This document shows positions 1 to 11,980 of a stretch of 64,000 bases of DNA, piece after piece (position 1 is the stretch's first letter; the number at the start of each line of letters is the position of its first letter). The stretch spans positions 4,647,681 through 4,711,680 of the forward strand of contig NC_064040.1 in assembly GCF_932526225.1 (NCBI RefSeq), written 5' to 3'. Under the pieces are notes generated by a model. It was not told the origin of the DNA, ran no database searches, and worked only from the letters and a program-made list of their open reading frames with translations. This DNA comes from Nematostella vectensis. Its lineage: Eukaryota; Cnidaria; Anthozoa; Actiniaria; Edwardsiidae. The position numbers and the translations under genes are program-made.

Positions 1-430
1 GCGCCCTTTTTGCCCATGGCGCCTTTTTTGCCTTTTTTGGCTTTTTTGCCCTTTTTTGCCTTATTTTGCCATCACGCTCTTTCTGCATTTTCATTGTGCT
101 TTTTATGCAGTATGAAGTGTTTTTTTTCTATCTATTTAAGCATATTTTTTATCCCTAGACAATATCAGCATGGAGAAATATACATTCTATAATGAAAATA
201 AGTTTAGAAGCCTAAATTGTTCAATGATAGAGCTCCCATATAATCTGAATTTTCCGAAGCTGGATTAAATTTTGATTTTTTTATAGCAGGATTCTAGAGA
301 GGCGCGCGAAAAAAGGCAAAAAAGTGGGCGATAGGGCAAAAACGCAAAAAAGTGCGCGATAGGGCAAAAAAGGGCAAAAACATGCGGAATAGGGCAAAAC
401 TAGGCAAAAAAGGCAAAACAGATTTGCAGC
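1..430. repeat. Inverted low-complexity arrays (tttttgcc / ggcaaaaa)
   Basis: The first 60 bases are short runs of T followed by GCC. Bases about 300-415 carry the complementary pattern, runs of A with GGC and GCGATAGGGC. The two arms could fold back on each other around an AT-rich centre. The arrays probably lie in the intron or 3' flank of the UBXN1-like gene. No open frame here resembles a protein. Confidence 0.5.
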
Positions 431-966
431 GTTCAAATGTTACGCAGCAGTTTATGATAACTACATAACGTCCATACTTCGACAACAAAATATAGAGGTT
501 TTCTATTAGGTTAGAAAAATAGTATGACTATTTTTAAAAAAACTACGATAATCAAACTTTTATATCCCAAATTCCGGATACGTATAACGCAATACTTAAG
601 AAATAGCAGTAAATCTAAAACGAAATGTCGAGAAATTCCTATTTGAGCCAGGCTGGCGCAACACCATGTGCAAGGCCTTATTTGATAGTTTACTTGATTC
701 ACAATACATATACCTCATCTCACTGTATACTTCACTCTAATTTTCAAATTTTTTTAGCTGATTCCAAAACCTGTTTTTACAAAAAAGATTTGGATTACGA
801 GACACAATTGGATCAGCAAAAATGGGAAGCAAAAGGACACTTCATCACTTCATGTTGTTCTTTATGGTGATGATGTTAATGATGTTGTTGTTATTGTTGT
901 TGAACATCTAAATCTCGGTTGTATCTGCCAACTCAGCCAATGATAACATAGCACGTATAGACTTAC

Positions 967-3100
967 TTTTCAAGGTTTCTCTGTTTTTCCTCTGCTGTTA
1001 ATGGTTTGATCTCTTCTGTTGACTCTGAAAAGTTTGCATGTCCAGTGCGTGCTGCATGAAACTGTGATAAAATACTGTGCTTACAATCCATCAGATAGAC
1101 CATGGGGGAGGAGGGGCAGAGTTTGTCCCTGGCTTTGAGTTTGCATCACAATTGTTATAGACAACACATTGGTACATACCTGGACATCATTCTCTGATCG
1201 CAGTCTCTTTCCACAACTGTTGAGAAAGCGGGATAAGTTTGCATTCAAGTAATTCTGTGCCCTTAACAATTCAGCCTTTCACCACTGTACAATACATGTG
1301 AAATACCAAGTAAGTCTTGCTTTCTTTTTAAAGTGTGTTCATATGGACTGGTACCATCTTGATTGCCCATTTTCCCTCTCCCACCCTGCCCTTCTCCCCC
1401 CCCCCTGATACTTACTCATCACCGATTAGTAAGAGGGCTTGTCCAGGGGCTGCCTCCCCCACTATCCCCACCCTTTCCTTATGTTTTGGTCCCCCCTGAA
1501 AACTGATTTATCACAGATGAGTGATAGTTTTTGTTGATGGATTGCCTCCCAGTTATCCCCACCCTTCCTGTATTCCCCTCCCCCCACCTCCCCTGGATAC
1601 TTACTCATCACAGACAAGTGAGAGTGCTTGCTGAGGGGCTGCCTCCCCACTCTCCCCTCCCTGACCTTCTTCCTGATCCCCCACTGACTGGGAATCACCA
1701 GGTGCAGCCGCACACATGGCCTCTTGGGGCGGGGCCGTGTCTGCAATTGAAAGCATGCAAATAATAAAGGAATCAAAGATAAACGCATCCTTGTATGTGA
1801 GTGGCTTCTCTAAATCAAAATAGTTGTGTGTAATTTTGGTGAAGCAGCAAGCACTATTCCACGGCGCGCACACAGGAGTGGCTGAGGGGGGGGATGCGCA
1901 GTCATAGGTATCATATGGAAAAAGTATAGAATTTGAAAATTCGTTAAAAAGAAATGACACACTTTTTGGCCGTCAAGAGGTGCGCGCGCACCCTGCGCAC
2001 CCCCCTTTGTACGCGCCTGATTCCTCTATCCCAAGTTTAGTCCATTATAAATGGAACTTCAATTTATCTACCATCAGCAGAGCCAAGCTTGTGGCCTTGT
2101 GGGAGCTTGTAAGGTTCATCAATATCTGGATCCTCAGAATGTGCAAAAAGCCTGGAGATTATGGAGAAACAAATGCAGCACATATGGTTTGATATTACAC
2201 TACTGATAGTAAATAAATGTTTGAAAATAAAAAAATACATATCAAATCAGGTAACATATGTCAGGAGCATGAAATGGGAATGCTAAAATGGTTTCGTCCT
2301 ATTTCAGGCCATGGAACAGTATTTCTGAGGTGGACTGCAGCTGGGTTTCCTAAAGAAGAATCTTTAATAGTAATCCATGTATTAATGTTTAGTTCTATAT
2401 GAGATGGTTCTAGACTTGGTGTCCTTCTAGTTTCCTCTACAGTGTTTTCTTTGAAAGACAGTGATGTGAGAGGTGGTTTTCAGGGGAGGGGGACAAAGAT
2501 GATAGTGAAGCTTGGGTAGAGGGGCTGAGGTAGAGCAAAAGGGAAGCAGAAAAATATTGGGGGAGTGTTAAGGGGGGACTTCATCGTCAGTACACCATTA
2601 GTACTGTATGGGTAGTGGATAAATAATTCTTGGGGGAGGGGTTGAATCATTCCTGATATCCAGATACCATGGACATAGGAGAAAAATGAGAGAGAGGGCA
2701 ATACGGAGTTCACATAAGTACAATTCCTAGAAAATTCAATAGCCAAATTCGTTTGCATACTCGTGCAGTAAGTATATAGACACGCTAGGTTATCGGTATT
2801 TGCCGTTATAAAAAGTTTAACCTATGGATGGTAACAATATAAATGTTCTAGATAAACTCACACAATATGGTGTAAACATACCATTCCATAGCGGCCTCGA
2901 CCCCTCTTTTTCCAGTCACCGCCAGTGCTTTTTCACTGAAAGACGGAATCCATAGTAAAATTGTCCAAAATGGCGAAGTAAGTTATACTTTAACTTTGGT
3001 ATTATGTCCAACGGAAGAAAAGATGCATGAATATTTTCAACACTTACGCTCTATTCTGGGGAAACCCCATCTCCATTAAAGTCTGAACTTCGTTTGACAT
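967..3100 (-). CDS. UBXN1: UBX-domain protein 1-like, 5' part (UBA + C2H2 finger)
   Basis: This is the N-terminal half of a p97/VCP- and ubiquitin-binding cofactor of the UBXN1/SAKS1 type. Six exons can be placed on the minus strand: 3100-3048, 2935-2882, 2151-2072, 1740-1605, 1216-1180 and 1061-967. They join in frame to 151 codons plus 2 nt. Exons 1-2 give a UBA domain (LMEMGFPQNRA, then EKALAVTGKRGVEAAMEW), and exon 3 gives the usual follow-on HSEDPDIDEPYKLPQGHK. Exons 4-6 build a C2H2 finger (C106, C109, H122, H128) ending in ARTGHANFSESTEEIKPL and a charged stretch. Donors are mostly GTAAGT or GTATGT. The ATG at 3100 fits the family start. The coiled coil and UBX domain are not in the window and must lie beyond base 1 or be lost. 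Exon 4's end has been copied downstream (see 1408-1603). The gene is divergent from HHAT. Confidence 0.85.
1408..1690 (-). repeat. About 95-bp repeat carrying UBXN1 exon 4 end and donor
   Basis: The true 3' end of UBXN1 exon 4 with its donor (near 1604) is followed in the intron by two diverged copies, near 1504 and 1411. The units share the CTGCCTCC block, the Q-A-L-S-L-like coding end, and a GATGAGTAAG-type or degraded donor. They are separated by C-rich spacers (CCCCACCC). A splice machine would meet up to three candidate donors here. Confidence 0.65.
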
Positions 3101-3921
3101 TTTTCGCAGAAAGAATTATTTTCGAAATACTAAAAAAAGGAGAACTTCCTTCACAATAATGGCCGTCTTGGCTGAGCCGTGTGACTGGCTTGTCAGCGCT
3201 AAAAACACAGGCAACCCGGTTCACAAAAGAATTCAAAGTTTTTTAGCCAAAAATAAAGATTTGCTATGAAGTATTTAAAATTTTCTAAGAGGTGTCCTTC
3301 CTTATTTTTCTCAATTTGTTCAAAAATGATTTTCTTGCAAAGGAACACATTTTTGTTATTTTTTCCTGTACTTGGGTTCCTGTGGTGTTGTATCAGCTCG
3401 CGCGGAAGTACCGAAATTATTAGCAAGATGACAGCTGAATCAACTATTCCCGAGATATTTGATTTACAGAAGATATCAATTAGGGCATTCTCCTAATAAT
3501 GAGATCCACACCGACGCTTCCACGTCACTGCTTGGGATGGTAGACAATGGAACGCCATGTTTGAACTGGATTTAGTTGTGTTTTTGTGAAGCTATCAGGA
3601 CTTCCCCCACATTTAGGCGACTTTCTGGATTCCTAAGGAGAAGGTACTTTATCAGCTAGCCGTTTCTTTGAGTAACAATTGTATGATATCATCATGCAGT
3701 AGGTATCGCTTTGCTAGTGAATTTTTACTAGGAAAAAGATGGCCAATATAATCCTAATGTTGACCGAAATTTAGCCCCTTCCACTCATCAAAAAGCCAGA
3801 AATACATTAAGGCTAAGAAAGTTTGGTTAAGGTATTTTTCCTTGTCTTATGTGATCATATGTTCCGCTTACAATAAGATTAACTTATGTGTTATGTTAAC
3901 CTTGTTGAACAGCTGTTGAGG
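3101..3921. promoter_or_regulatory. Divergent intergenic region between UBXN1-like gene and HHAT
   Basis: The two start codons face away from each other about 820 bp apart, so this stretch must hold both promoters or a shared one. No clear TATA box or named site was recognised. Only the HHAT-proximal part (from about 3528) is present in the second copy, so HHAT copy B lacks the UBXN1-proximal half. Short open frames here look like noise. Confidence 0.4.
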
Positions 3922-6900
3922 ATGGCCCCTAAAACCACTGTGAAACAGAGAAAATCAACCGCCTGCACCAAAAAATCAGCCCCAGTTGGGGAATTAAATG
4001 ACTCCAAACACAGCACAATGAAGAATGTCATCCCACATGGGGCATTACCACTACCTGAGATAACACTTTACTGCACAGTGTGGATGTCAATGATGGTCTA
4101 CTTGGTGTATGTTGTCATTGAAGCTTCGAACGGTAGGGGCATCCATTCCTTCCCATACCCTCAAACCTCCTTCCTCTACCCACAAACTCCTTTTTCCTTA
4201 CCCCTTCCCAAACCCTCAACCCCCTTCTCTAACCTCAACCCCAATTTCCTTTGCCTCAACCCCCTACCCTTGAACCCCTTCCCCCACACTCCCCTCCTGT
4301 CAACCCCCTTCCTCTAGCCTGAACCTCCCTCCCTTCCCCAGGGGCGCAGACAGGGAGGTTGGTGGATATCCCCCCCCTTACCCCCCTTTTGAGTAAAAAA
4401 TAAATGAAAAGTCACATCAGCACCTTGGGGGTACATTAAGGTCAGTCTGTAATTTTTTCAGAATTTTACAAAAATCCTGTGAAAGGAAGGAGAGGTCAGA
4501 TTATTCAAGATATGATCACATCTCTAATAAGGATTGTACTGGTCTGCTATTCAAAATCCACTTTTGTTTCCTTTGTGATAGAGTATAAAGATCATCTCTG
4601 GCCTGGTGATTTCTCCAAGGGATGGAAGTTCATTGGGCGTGATAAGGTATTTACCTATACTTTTGTTTTAATAAAATTAAAAGCAGGCATAAAAATGTGT
4701 ATGACTGTATAAAAAGTTCATTGGGTGTGACAAGGTATATATCTATATGAGCAGTTCATTGGGTATGCCTGGGTGTACAGTAAATAACTGAATTGAAATC
4801 CTTTTAAGAGTCTCCAGGAAAGATTAAAAAAAAACATGGATACTTGTGATGCTGGAACATAACCTTGCTTGCAGGATATTTGTGATGCTGAATGGGAATT
4901 CTGGTCTAATCTCAAGTTGGAGATGATTCTCGCTTATTGTCTGCATTCCACCGGTGGTTTGGTTATTTCTCATTACCTTCCCATGGTGAGAAACATTTAA
5001 TTTTCTATATCATTTCATTTTCAGCAAATATTATTGCTCACCTGCTTTAACTGGATTCTTCTCTTATTTATATCTTTCCAGGCACGCAGATGGTATTATC
5101 CAGCCTTTACTGTTGCCTTTTTGGTACTGCTAGTTGGTATCAAGTCGGTTCTCTACGTGGTTGCAGTCTGTACTATATTCTACCTCACTTCTAAGACACA
5201 GTCTGTTTCTTTGGTCTGGACCACAGTTATTGGAATTTTGGCAACGCTGCAGTTTGAAACTGCCAGAAACTTCCAGGTAATACAAGGAACCGTTTTTAAC
5301 CTCTATTTGATTCTTTGGTTAAAGGTCCTTTGTCAGCCACACCACAGGCAGCCCAAGGCTACTATCAGTGGTTTATAAAGGAATGTATGGGGGAATTTAT
5401 ATGTTACCGAAAAAAATACTTTATCGTAAAAAATAAAACTTTAGACCATGTAATATTGTGTTTGAGTCTTCCTTTATTTCAATTATGTCGATAGAATGTC
5501 AGTAGAGCGAGTTTGAAGCCTGCTACAAATTGTGTTTCTCACTGTATTTAAATATAGGAAAGGCTGGTGACTCCATAGGCTAACTTCGAACACACATCTA
5601 CTTTGAGGCTTGATAAAACTCACAAAAATTGACAAGCTGCCAATCCAGCGCCAAAACACTTAAAAAAAACTTAAGCTTTCAATTGAACCGAGTCTTATGT
5701 CACCAATTTGCGAATTTCACCCATATTTTCTTTATTTACCGCCGACTGTCGCATTCACAATCTGTGCCAACAGATTGTGTGCACTTTCTGACCCAAAATT
5801 CCGACTCGAAACTTCGAGTAGTCATTGGCGCGACAACGGCAGCGCTGAGTGAGTGTCTATCCTTTTCTAAACAGAGTATTGGCAACTAGTTGTTAAAGAA
5901 ACAACTCAATCAACCACCCATTGCTTTTCTTTACTTTAAAAAGAACAGTCTATATGAAGAAAACTACTAAACTGTTTGAAGTCCAATACTTGATAATAGA
6001 TGTTTGATTGAATGTATCTTGGCTACTCACTTGGATCAGTAGGGATTTTTTTCAAGCACATGGCTAGAGTTCTTGATCATAATGGTTGTCATGTAAGATG
6101 CAACAAATAACTGTGACTGTTTTGATTGCCTTAGTTTCAGTTTCTGTCAAGCAATCCTGACAAGAATGAGATTGTTCTGTTTGTGACGCTGATGTCTCTT
6201 CTGAGATGTGTTAGCTTCTGCCTTGAGTGTTGCTGGCACCGGCAAGATGGTGCTGGTGTTACAAGGGATAAAACTGATAAGCCATCACCATCTTTCACCC
6301 TACTTGACCTGTTACTCTATAATTTCTACCTTCCACTTTTTGCAAACGGACCTGTCATGACATACAAGGATTTCCATACTCAAGTAAGTCAAGGTTGGTT
6401 CTCATCAGGATGTAAGCCCTCAAGTAAGTTAAGGCTGGTTCTAATCAGGATGTAAGCCCTCAAGTAAGTCAAGGCTGGTTCTCATCAGGATGTAAGCCCT
6501 CAAGTAAGTTAAGGCTGGTTCTCATCAGGATGTAAGCCCTGGTCCAACACCAATAATTATACAATTTTCTCTGAAACCCCAGGGCATACCACGTTTTAAA
6601 TATATGTATTGTGTGATATAACTAGGAAAGTAAAAGCAAGCATTGGAAAACTTAGGTGGTATGTGCCAGGTATGAGGAAAAAAGAGATAAATCAATGCCA
6701 TGGTTTTATGTTCAATAGACTGAAAACAAATTGTTTTTTCTGTTCATTTTGATCTTGATGGGGGTGGAAGAATTGGCTAGTGTAAAGTTTTGTATGCCTG
6801 AAATGTTTTTCTAGAATTCTGTTTTGTTGCATGTAAGATCCCTTTGGCCATACCATCTGTAATTTCATTTGCTTTTTTTTCTTTGGCATTTTACTTGCAA

Positions 6901-8565
6901 GATTTTGAATGCATTTTCTCCCTTCCCCCTCTCAAAGATCTAAATGGTTAACTCCAATAAATGAATGCATTTTCTTTCACCAGTTTCACCAGCCAGTGCA
7001 GTTGCTAACAAAACCAGAGCTCCTTACTATCCTATGGGACGCTATACGCACTCTCTGGTGGTATATATTCCTAGAGGTGTACCTTCACTATATGTACTCT
7101 GCCGCTCTTGTGAGAGAAGCCCCTGTGTTTAAGGGCCTGTCAGCATGGACTATCACAGGGATCATGTACTCTCAACTCAACATCTTCCTCACGAAGTATG
7201 TGGTCTTGTATCTTCTCTCTGGCCTGTTTTCGAGGTTGGACCATCTAGACCCTCCTGGAGCTCCACGCTGCGTTTCCACCTTGTACTTATTTGGAGACAT
7301 GTGGAGGTAGGCCACACCCTATGCCATGCGCACTCTCATTGGTTGATTAGCAGGCCGTACATCCCTCATGGTTACCTCCGAAACGATCCTCTCTCAAAAC
7401 CCTGTAGTTAGTTATCCATCTATCCCTCTAATGCCTGATTATTCAGTACCATACATTATGGCATGGCTTTAGAGACATATAGGAGCAAATCAATTACCCA
7501 AATACTCTCTTATTGACTTTCTTATTCGCTCCAACTTGTATTTGTTTTGTTTTCAGATATTTTGATAGGGGCTTAAACGTCTGGATGAAACGGTACACAT
7601 ACGCATTGTTTCATATTTACTTGTTTTTATCAACTTTTATATTAATTTGTTCATTTTACAAAGGCTTTTTATTTTACTTTAGATATATCTATATCCCTAT
7701 GGGAGGGTCCCGAAAGGGGATTCCCCGCCAGATAACAGGATCGTTTCTAGCATTCACGTTCGTGTGGGCGTGGCACGGGGGTCAGGTGGACAACCTGTGG
7801 TGGTTCATCCCTAACTGTCTGGGTGTGGTCATAGAGGGACTGGCAGGAGTTGTGTCCGACCTACCGGAAGTGAAAGCAAGAGAGGTGAGAGTTGGTGGAA
7901 GTTGAATTCCTAAAAGTGGGGAAGGGCCAAGATCATGGATGATACAATGACTGATTTTGCTGTTTTTCATCAACTTAGAACAGGGTCAAAATTGCTCCTT
8001 CCACCACAGCCCTTGTGAGGTAGTGATTAAGCAATTGCTAGCCTCACTGGTTGGCCTGTGAAGCTCATGTTAATCAGTATGTCTATTTACATTCTTATTG
8101 GGGTTTACTTTACAAACTGCCAAGGTGGCCACGCTAGCGTGTGTCGAACTGTCACTGTGTCATGTCCCCTCAAGCGTGTGTTGGGCTTTCACTGTGTAAT
8201 GTCTGTGTCTTGTTTCTGCTCCTCAGGCAAGTTTGTCGGAAAGCAATCGGCGCCGTGTTCGTGCATTGTTCGGGTCTGTTACATTGTGCTGTCTCATCCT
8301 TAGTAACCTCGTGTTTCTACAAGGTTCTGAGCCTGTTTGGTACTACATTACTAGAGTCTACTGGCAAGGTGGGTACCCTGTGTGATGATTTATTACTTGG
8401 GCCTTCTAGGTAGGTGGGTTGCCTGTGTGTTTAGTTTCTGATGGTCCGCCACTCTTTGTATTCGTTTCAGGATTCCCTGTGTGTCCGCTTGTTTCGCTGT
8501 GCGCGTTTTATTGCTGTGTACAAACTAACATGGAACTAAACAGATACAAGCGTGGAAAGTGGTGA
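3922..8565 (+). CDS. HHAT: Protein-cysteine N-palmitoyltransferase HHAT (MBOAT family), intact
   Basis: This gene encodes the ER membrane acyltransferase that attaches palmitate to the N-terminal cysteine of Hedgehog proteins. Ten coding exons were placed: 3922-4132, 4582-4646, 4875-4985, 5082-5276, 6141-6383, 6984-7306, 7557-7592, 7683-7884, 8227-8368, 8471-8565. All have GT/AG borders and sum to 1623 nt (540 codons plus stop). Family marks run in order: an N-terminal LPLPEITLYC segment, several hydrophobic helices, DHLDPPGAPRCVSTLY, RYFDRGLNVW, YIYIPMGGS and FVWAWHGG. The MBOAT catalytic pair appears as D386 and H426, offset by 47 from the human D339/H379. The N-terminus is longer than in vertebrates and rich in K, T and S. 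The ATG at 3922 was chosen because the upstream in-frame ATG at 3886 precedes an unconserved stretch. Membrane localisation is inferred from hydrophobicity and family. Confidence 0.93.
6381..6540 (+). repeat. Four tandem 40-bp copies of HHAT exon 5 donor
   Basis: Units start at 6381, 6421, 6461 and 6501. Each begins with the last codon of exon 5 plus the donor (CAA then GTAAGT) and ends in TGTAAGCCCT. Only the first is needed. The paralogous site in copy B (40591) has one unit, so the expansion happened after the segmental duplication or was lost there. Confidence 0.9.
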
Positions 8566-8597
8566 TCTTGCTTACTGTTGAAGACGTTCAAGAAATG

Positions 8598-8967
8598 TAT
8601 AGTTCCAGAAAATATCCATACCCTCCCCCCCTTCCCATGGAGGGGATTAGAATTTCCGGAGAATTATATAATGACATCGCTACAAAGTACGATGATATAG
8701 AATTTATTGTAAATAGGAATATAATTGAAAACCAATTGTTAATATTAATGTATTTGAAGCAACGCCCGTGAATCAAAGATTAAAAGGTGCCAAATAAAAT
8801 TATTGAATTGAATTAAATAGAAATTGAAATCGGAGGAGGGGGGGTCAAATGCCCAGGAATTTCCAGAGGAGAGGGGGATGCCATTTTGGAAACTCCAGAG
8901 GGGTGGGGGGTCATACCTCCGAGCCCTTCATAGGGAAGAGGGGTATGGATGTTTTCTGGAACTACAT
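8598..8967. mobile_element. MITE with about 30-bp TIRs (AGTTCCAGAAAATATCCATA)
   Basis: The ends AGTTCCAGAAAATATCCATA and its inverted partner TATGGATGTTTTCTGGAACT bound a C/G-rich interior, just after the HHAT stop. The same element is present in copy B at 42723-42975, so it predates the duplication. Copy A has an extra insert at about 8661-8835 with an AATAAA at 8793 and an ATTGAATTG-type tail. That insert may be a small retroposed fragment and may also supply a polyadenylation signal to HHAT. Confidence 0.65.
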
Positions 8968-9419
8968 ATAATAAGATTGATACATACAAGCTAGGTTATC
9001 CTTTCGCGCCTTTTCGAACCATTACCAAGAGGGGACTGTGTTGGTTAGTGTTTCAAGATGGTGGCTAAAAATAAGCAAAATCGCGTGTGTTTAAAAAACT
9101 GTAAAATAATCAGGATTGAAGGAAACCGAATTTTATTTTTCGGCAAAGTCAGCCTCAGATAATATACATTTTGCCCTAACGGTGATCCCGTTCGTTGGAG
9201 AAGCACTTTAGAAGTCGCTCAAATGTTTTCCTTTCTCATGTTTAATATCGTTACTCTAGATAGTTGTTTTAGTAAAGGTTGTAAGTGCTATTTCACATCT
9301 GGTCTAATGTATTTTGTATCGTAGATAAATTACAGTATTCAAGAGATATTGTTTGACTGTATGATGGCTTTTGAAAATAAGCGCATTTCAATAGCCATGG
9401 TTCAAACTGTTCGTGAGGA

Positions 9420-10000
9420 GTTAGTCCAGTCAATCTATTAAATTTTTATGGCCCAGGTGGAACTTATTGCAATAGAATTTCTCTTAGTGGATTTTGAACA
9501 AATGATACAACCTAGTTAACATACTAAAAGTCCCCAAAAATCCCTTTGGTGGAACATCTTGAAATATGTGATTTTTCCATTTCGGATTAAAACCACAGGG
9601 TACCCGCGTCGTTAAAACGGAAAAAAATTAAATACACGTCTCAATCAGTACATTGAAAAGGCCATTGGTCAAAGTTGATTAAAGACAATGTTTGCATATC
9701 GAAACAAAGCAAATCGCCCCTGTTTAATTTTTTTTCCAATATTTCTGTATTCCAAAAACCACAGGGTACTCGCGCCGAAAACCCGGAAAAATTGAAAATA
9801 CAAGTCTGAATCAGAAAATTTGAAAGGTCATTGGCCAAAAATGATTAAAGACATAATTTTAGTATCGAAATAAAGCGACTTGTACATGTTTTATTTATAT
9901 TTCAAATATTTTCTCCACAAATGTATTTCTGCATTCTTCGCACTTGCGTCAGTGACTGAAATTTGTTGAATTAGTTCCACCACAGATTGACTGGATTAAG
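9420..10000. mobile_element. TIR element with internal 165-bp tandem duplication, copy A only
   Basis: The left end TTAGTCCAGTCAATCT and the right end AGATTGACTGGATTAAG are inverted, and GGTGGAACT blocks follow in both arms. The middle has two tandem diverged units starting AAACCACAGGGTAC near 9590 and 9757. Copy B lacks the whole segment, which supports recent insertion. No protein is encoded. Confidence 0.55.
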
Positions 10001-11190
10001 TGGGAAAATACCTCAGTCCCTAAGCGATAGACCAACACTCTGAGCGACGGCTGCTCGGGAGGCTATTTGGCGCTCAGCGAAAGTTTTGAAATGTTAAAAT
10101 TTGACAAATTTTATGTGAAAGTACTCATGATCACTTCTAAATTTGGTAGCTGACTCTGTGACTCTGTCAATTTGTTACCCTTGGGCTACCACCGTGACTT
10201 ACGTAATTTTTACAATGTTGCTACGACTACGGAAGTCACACACTAACTTGTTACACTGCTAGTGCGCATGGCAAGCTACACGCGTGATTATTATGATTGA
10301 CAGCATTCCAGCCATTTTTGCAGTCAAAGTGTTAAAATGTACAAACCAGGGCCCTGCTAAAACCTAATTCTACCGACGGCTAAGGTCTGAAGCCTAGGGT
10401 AAACCCTTTGTGAACTCAGACCTAACTTTCCTTATGTAGTTAACGGACACAGGACCAAAACAAATGCTCCAAACTCTGTTCTCAAGTAAAATTGAAAACT
10501 AACGGCACGTCTATAAAATTCCCGAGCAAAAGGTCAATCTGCTAAAAATAGGAACTGCTTGGCTAAGCAATTTCCATGCGAGCGCTTTAGATTTCCCTGT
10601 CAAACGCGATAGCTTAACTAAACAAAATGCTTTAAGTTGTCCTGTTAGCTTACGACAAGTTGGCAGCTTATTAGTATATAATTTCTAGATGCTAAATATG
10701 TCTTCATTACATGTGTGACGTGTGACTTATTCCTCCGTGACAATATTTATCACTATTTCTCAACGTATAAACAGGGCTGCCTGTGGTTGAACGGTTACTA
10801 AGCTATCCGATACCTGACATACATGCGCATTAGCCTGTTGCTCTGAAACGACGAGGGGCGACGATAAAAATTCAGAGCGACTAAACTCATAAAACAGCTT
10901 AGATGGGTTTTTGGCAGATTTCAGCGGCTTCAGAGGTTAGTATGATAGTACACCGTCAATCTACTGTTTATTTTGAAGTCAGTATATTTATTTAAACAGA
11001 TTTATTGCATACAAAATTCGATAGATTTCTCTGTAACAATTCAGCAAAAACTGGTTTGACTGCTCTAGCGAAGGTGATGCAAGAATTGCAAATTAATGTT
11101 GATCTATAAAAAAAGGTACATTTTTAGAGATTATGATTTCTAAGGAAACACATTCAATAAAATAAGTGTGCTCCGTGAGTTATAAACTGC
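10001..11190. other. Non-coding stretch, partly shared with copy B
   Basis: No open frame or structured RNA was recognised. Bases from about 10740 match copy B around 43920-44340 (for example GTATAAACAGGGCTGCCTGT), while the part before that is private to copy A. Confidence 0.4.
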
Positions 11191-11199
11191 ACTTATTTG

Positions 11200-11722
11200 C
11201 ACTTTTATTGTATTTACTGCCTTGTTCTATAGAAATCGAGGTGTGAAGTCTCATTGTGAACTCTTCGTGGACGGTTATTCTGCAGTGTCTCGTTTGCCGG
11301 AAAAAGTGTACGGGACCAAATGATCTTGGCAAGTATAGGGAGGCCCTGGAATACCTCCAACAAGCGCTGCAAGTGTACGTAAGCACTGGTAACGAGATCG
11401 TCAAATAGAAGTAGTAAGAATATTAGTGTTGCACAAGCGAATCTTGGTAATTATGAGAAGGCGATAAAATAAAAAAAAACATGTGCTGAAAGTCCACATA
11501 AATACTGTTAACAAGATCAGGTAGACTTGCTTCAGAATATTGGTGCTGGGCAAAAGGTCACATTTTGCACAACACCAATATTCTGAGGCACTTCTGCTGA
11601 AGGAACTAGGAAATTACATGGAGGTGATTAAGACCTACAAACAAGCGCTGCAAGTGTACATGCGGACTTGTAACAAGAACGATCGAGCACACGTGAGTCA
11701 GAATATTGCTTATGTTCTATAA
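11200..11722 (+). pseudogene. Degenerate TPR module 1 (copy A)
   Basis: Short broken frames read as tetratricopeptide pieces, for example NDLGKYREALEYLQQALQVY (with YVSTGNE following) and LLKELGNYMEVIKTYKQALQ. Such TPR repeats occur in kinesin-light-chain-like and NACHT-TPR proteins of cnidarians. Stops and frame changes separate the pieces, so no long product is possible. Between the pieces sit palindromes (11534-11584, 11780-11831). The module is interrupted downstream by the TIR element at 11981. Confidence 0.6.
11534..11584. repeat. Hairpin 1 within TPR module
   Basis: The arms CAGAATATTGGTG and CACCAATATTCTG are perfect complements. A second stem (GCAAAA with TTTTGC) lies inside them around a GGTCACA loop. 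The same palindrome recurs near 16338-16390, 45015-45065 and 45963-46014. Confidence 0.8.
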
Positions 11723-11779
11723 GTATTCCTGGTAATTTTGAGGAGGTGATGTAACTCTACCAACAAGTGCTACTGCTTC

Positions 11780-11831
11780 AAAATATCGGTGTTGGGTAAA
11801 AGGTCACATTTTACACAGTACCGATATTGTG
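11780..11831. repeat. Hairpin 2 within TPR module, with compensatory changes
   Basis: This is a relative of hairpin 1. The stem reads AATATCGGTG against ACCGATATT, with an inner GTAAAA / TTTTAC pair and the same GGTCACA loop. Relative to hairpin 1, both sides of each stem have changed together. Further copies lie near 16588-16640, 45265-45312 and 46215-46262. Confidence 0.75.
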
Positions 11832-11980
11832 AAGCACGTTTGCTTAGGAACTAGGATACAACGAGGAGGCAAATTAAAGCTACCAACAAGCGCTGTAACT
11901 CCACACGAAGACAGGTAACGAGAGAAATCAAGCCCGTGTGATGTGTCAGAATTCTAGTAATGTGCATGGGGATGGAGAAC

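Noticed and set aside
4141..4330. Pro/Asn/Phe-rich extension of HHAT exon 1 frame
   Set aside because: It reads through the GTAGGG donor into a CCTCAACCCC-rich intron; the spliced reading is supported by exon 2 and by the paralog.
10021..10100. Possible tRNA-like or structured RNA segment
   Set aside because: No acceptor stem, anticodon arm or T-loop pattern could be drawn.
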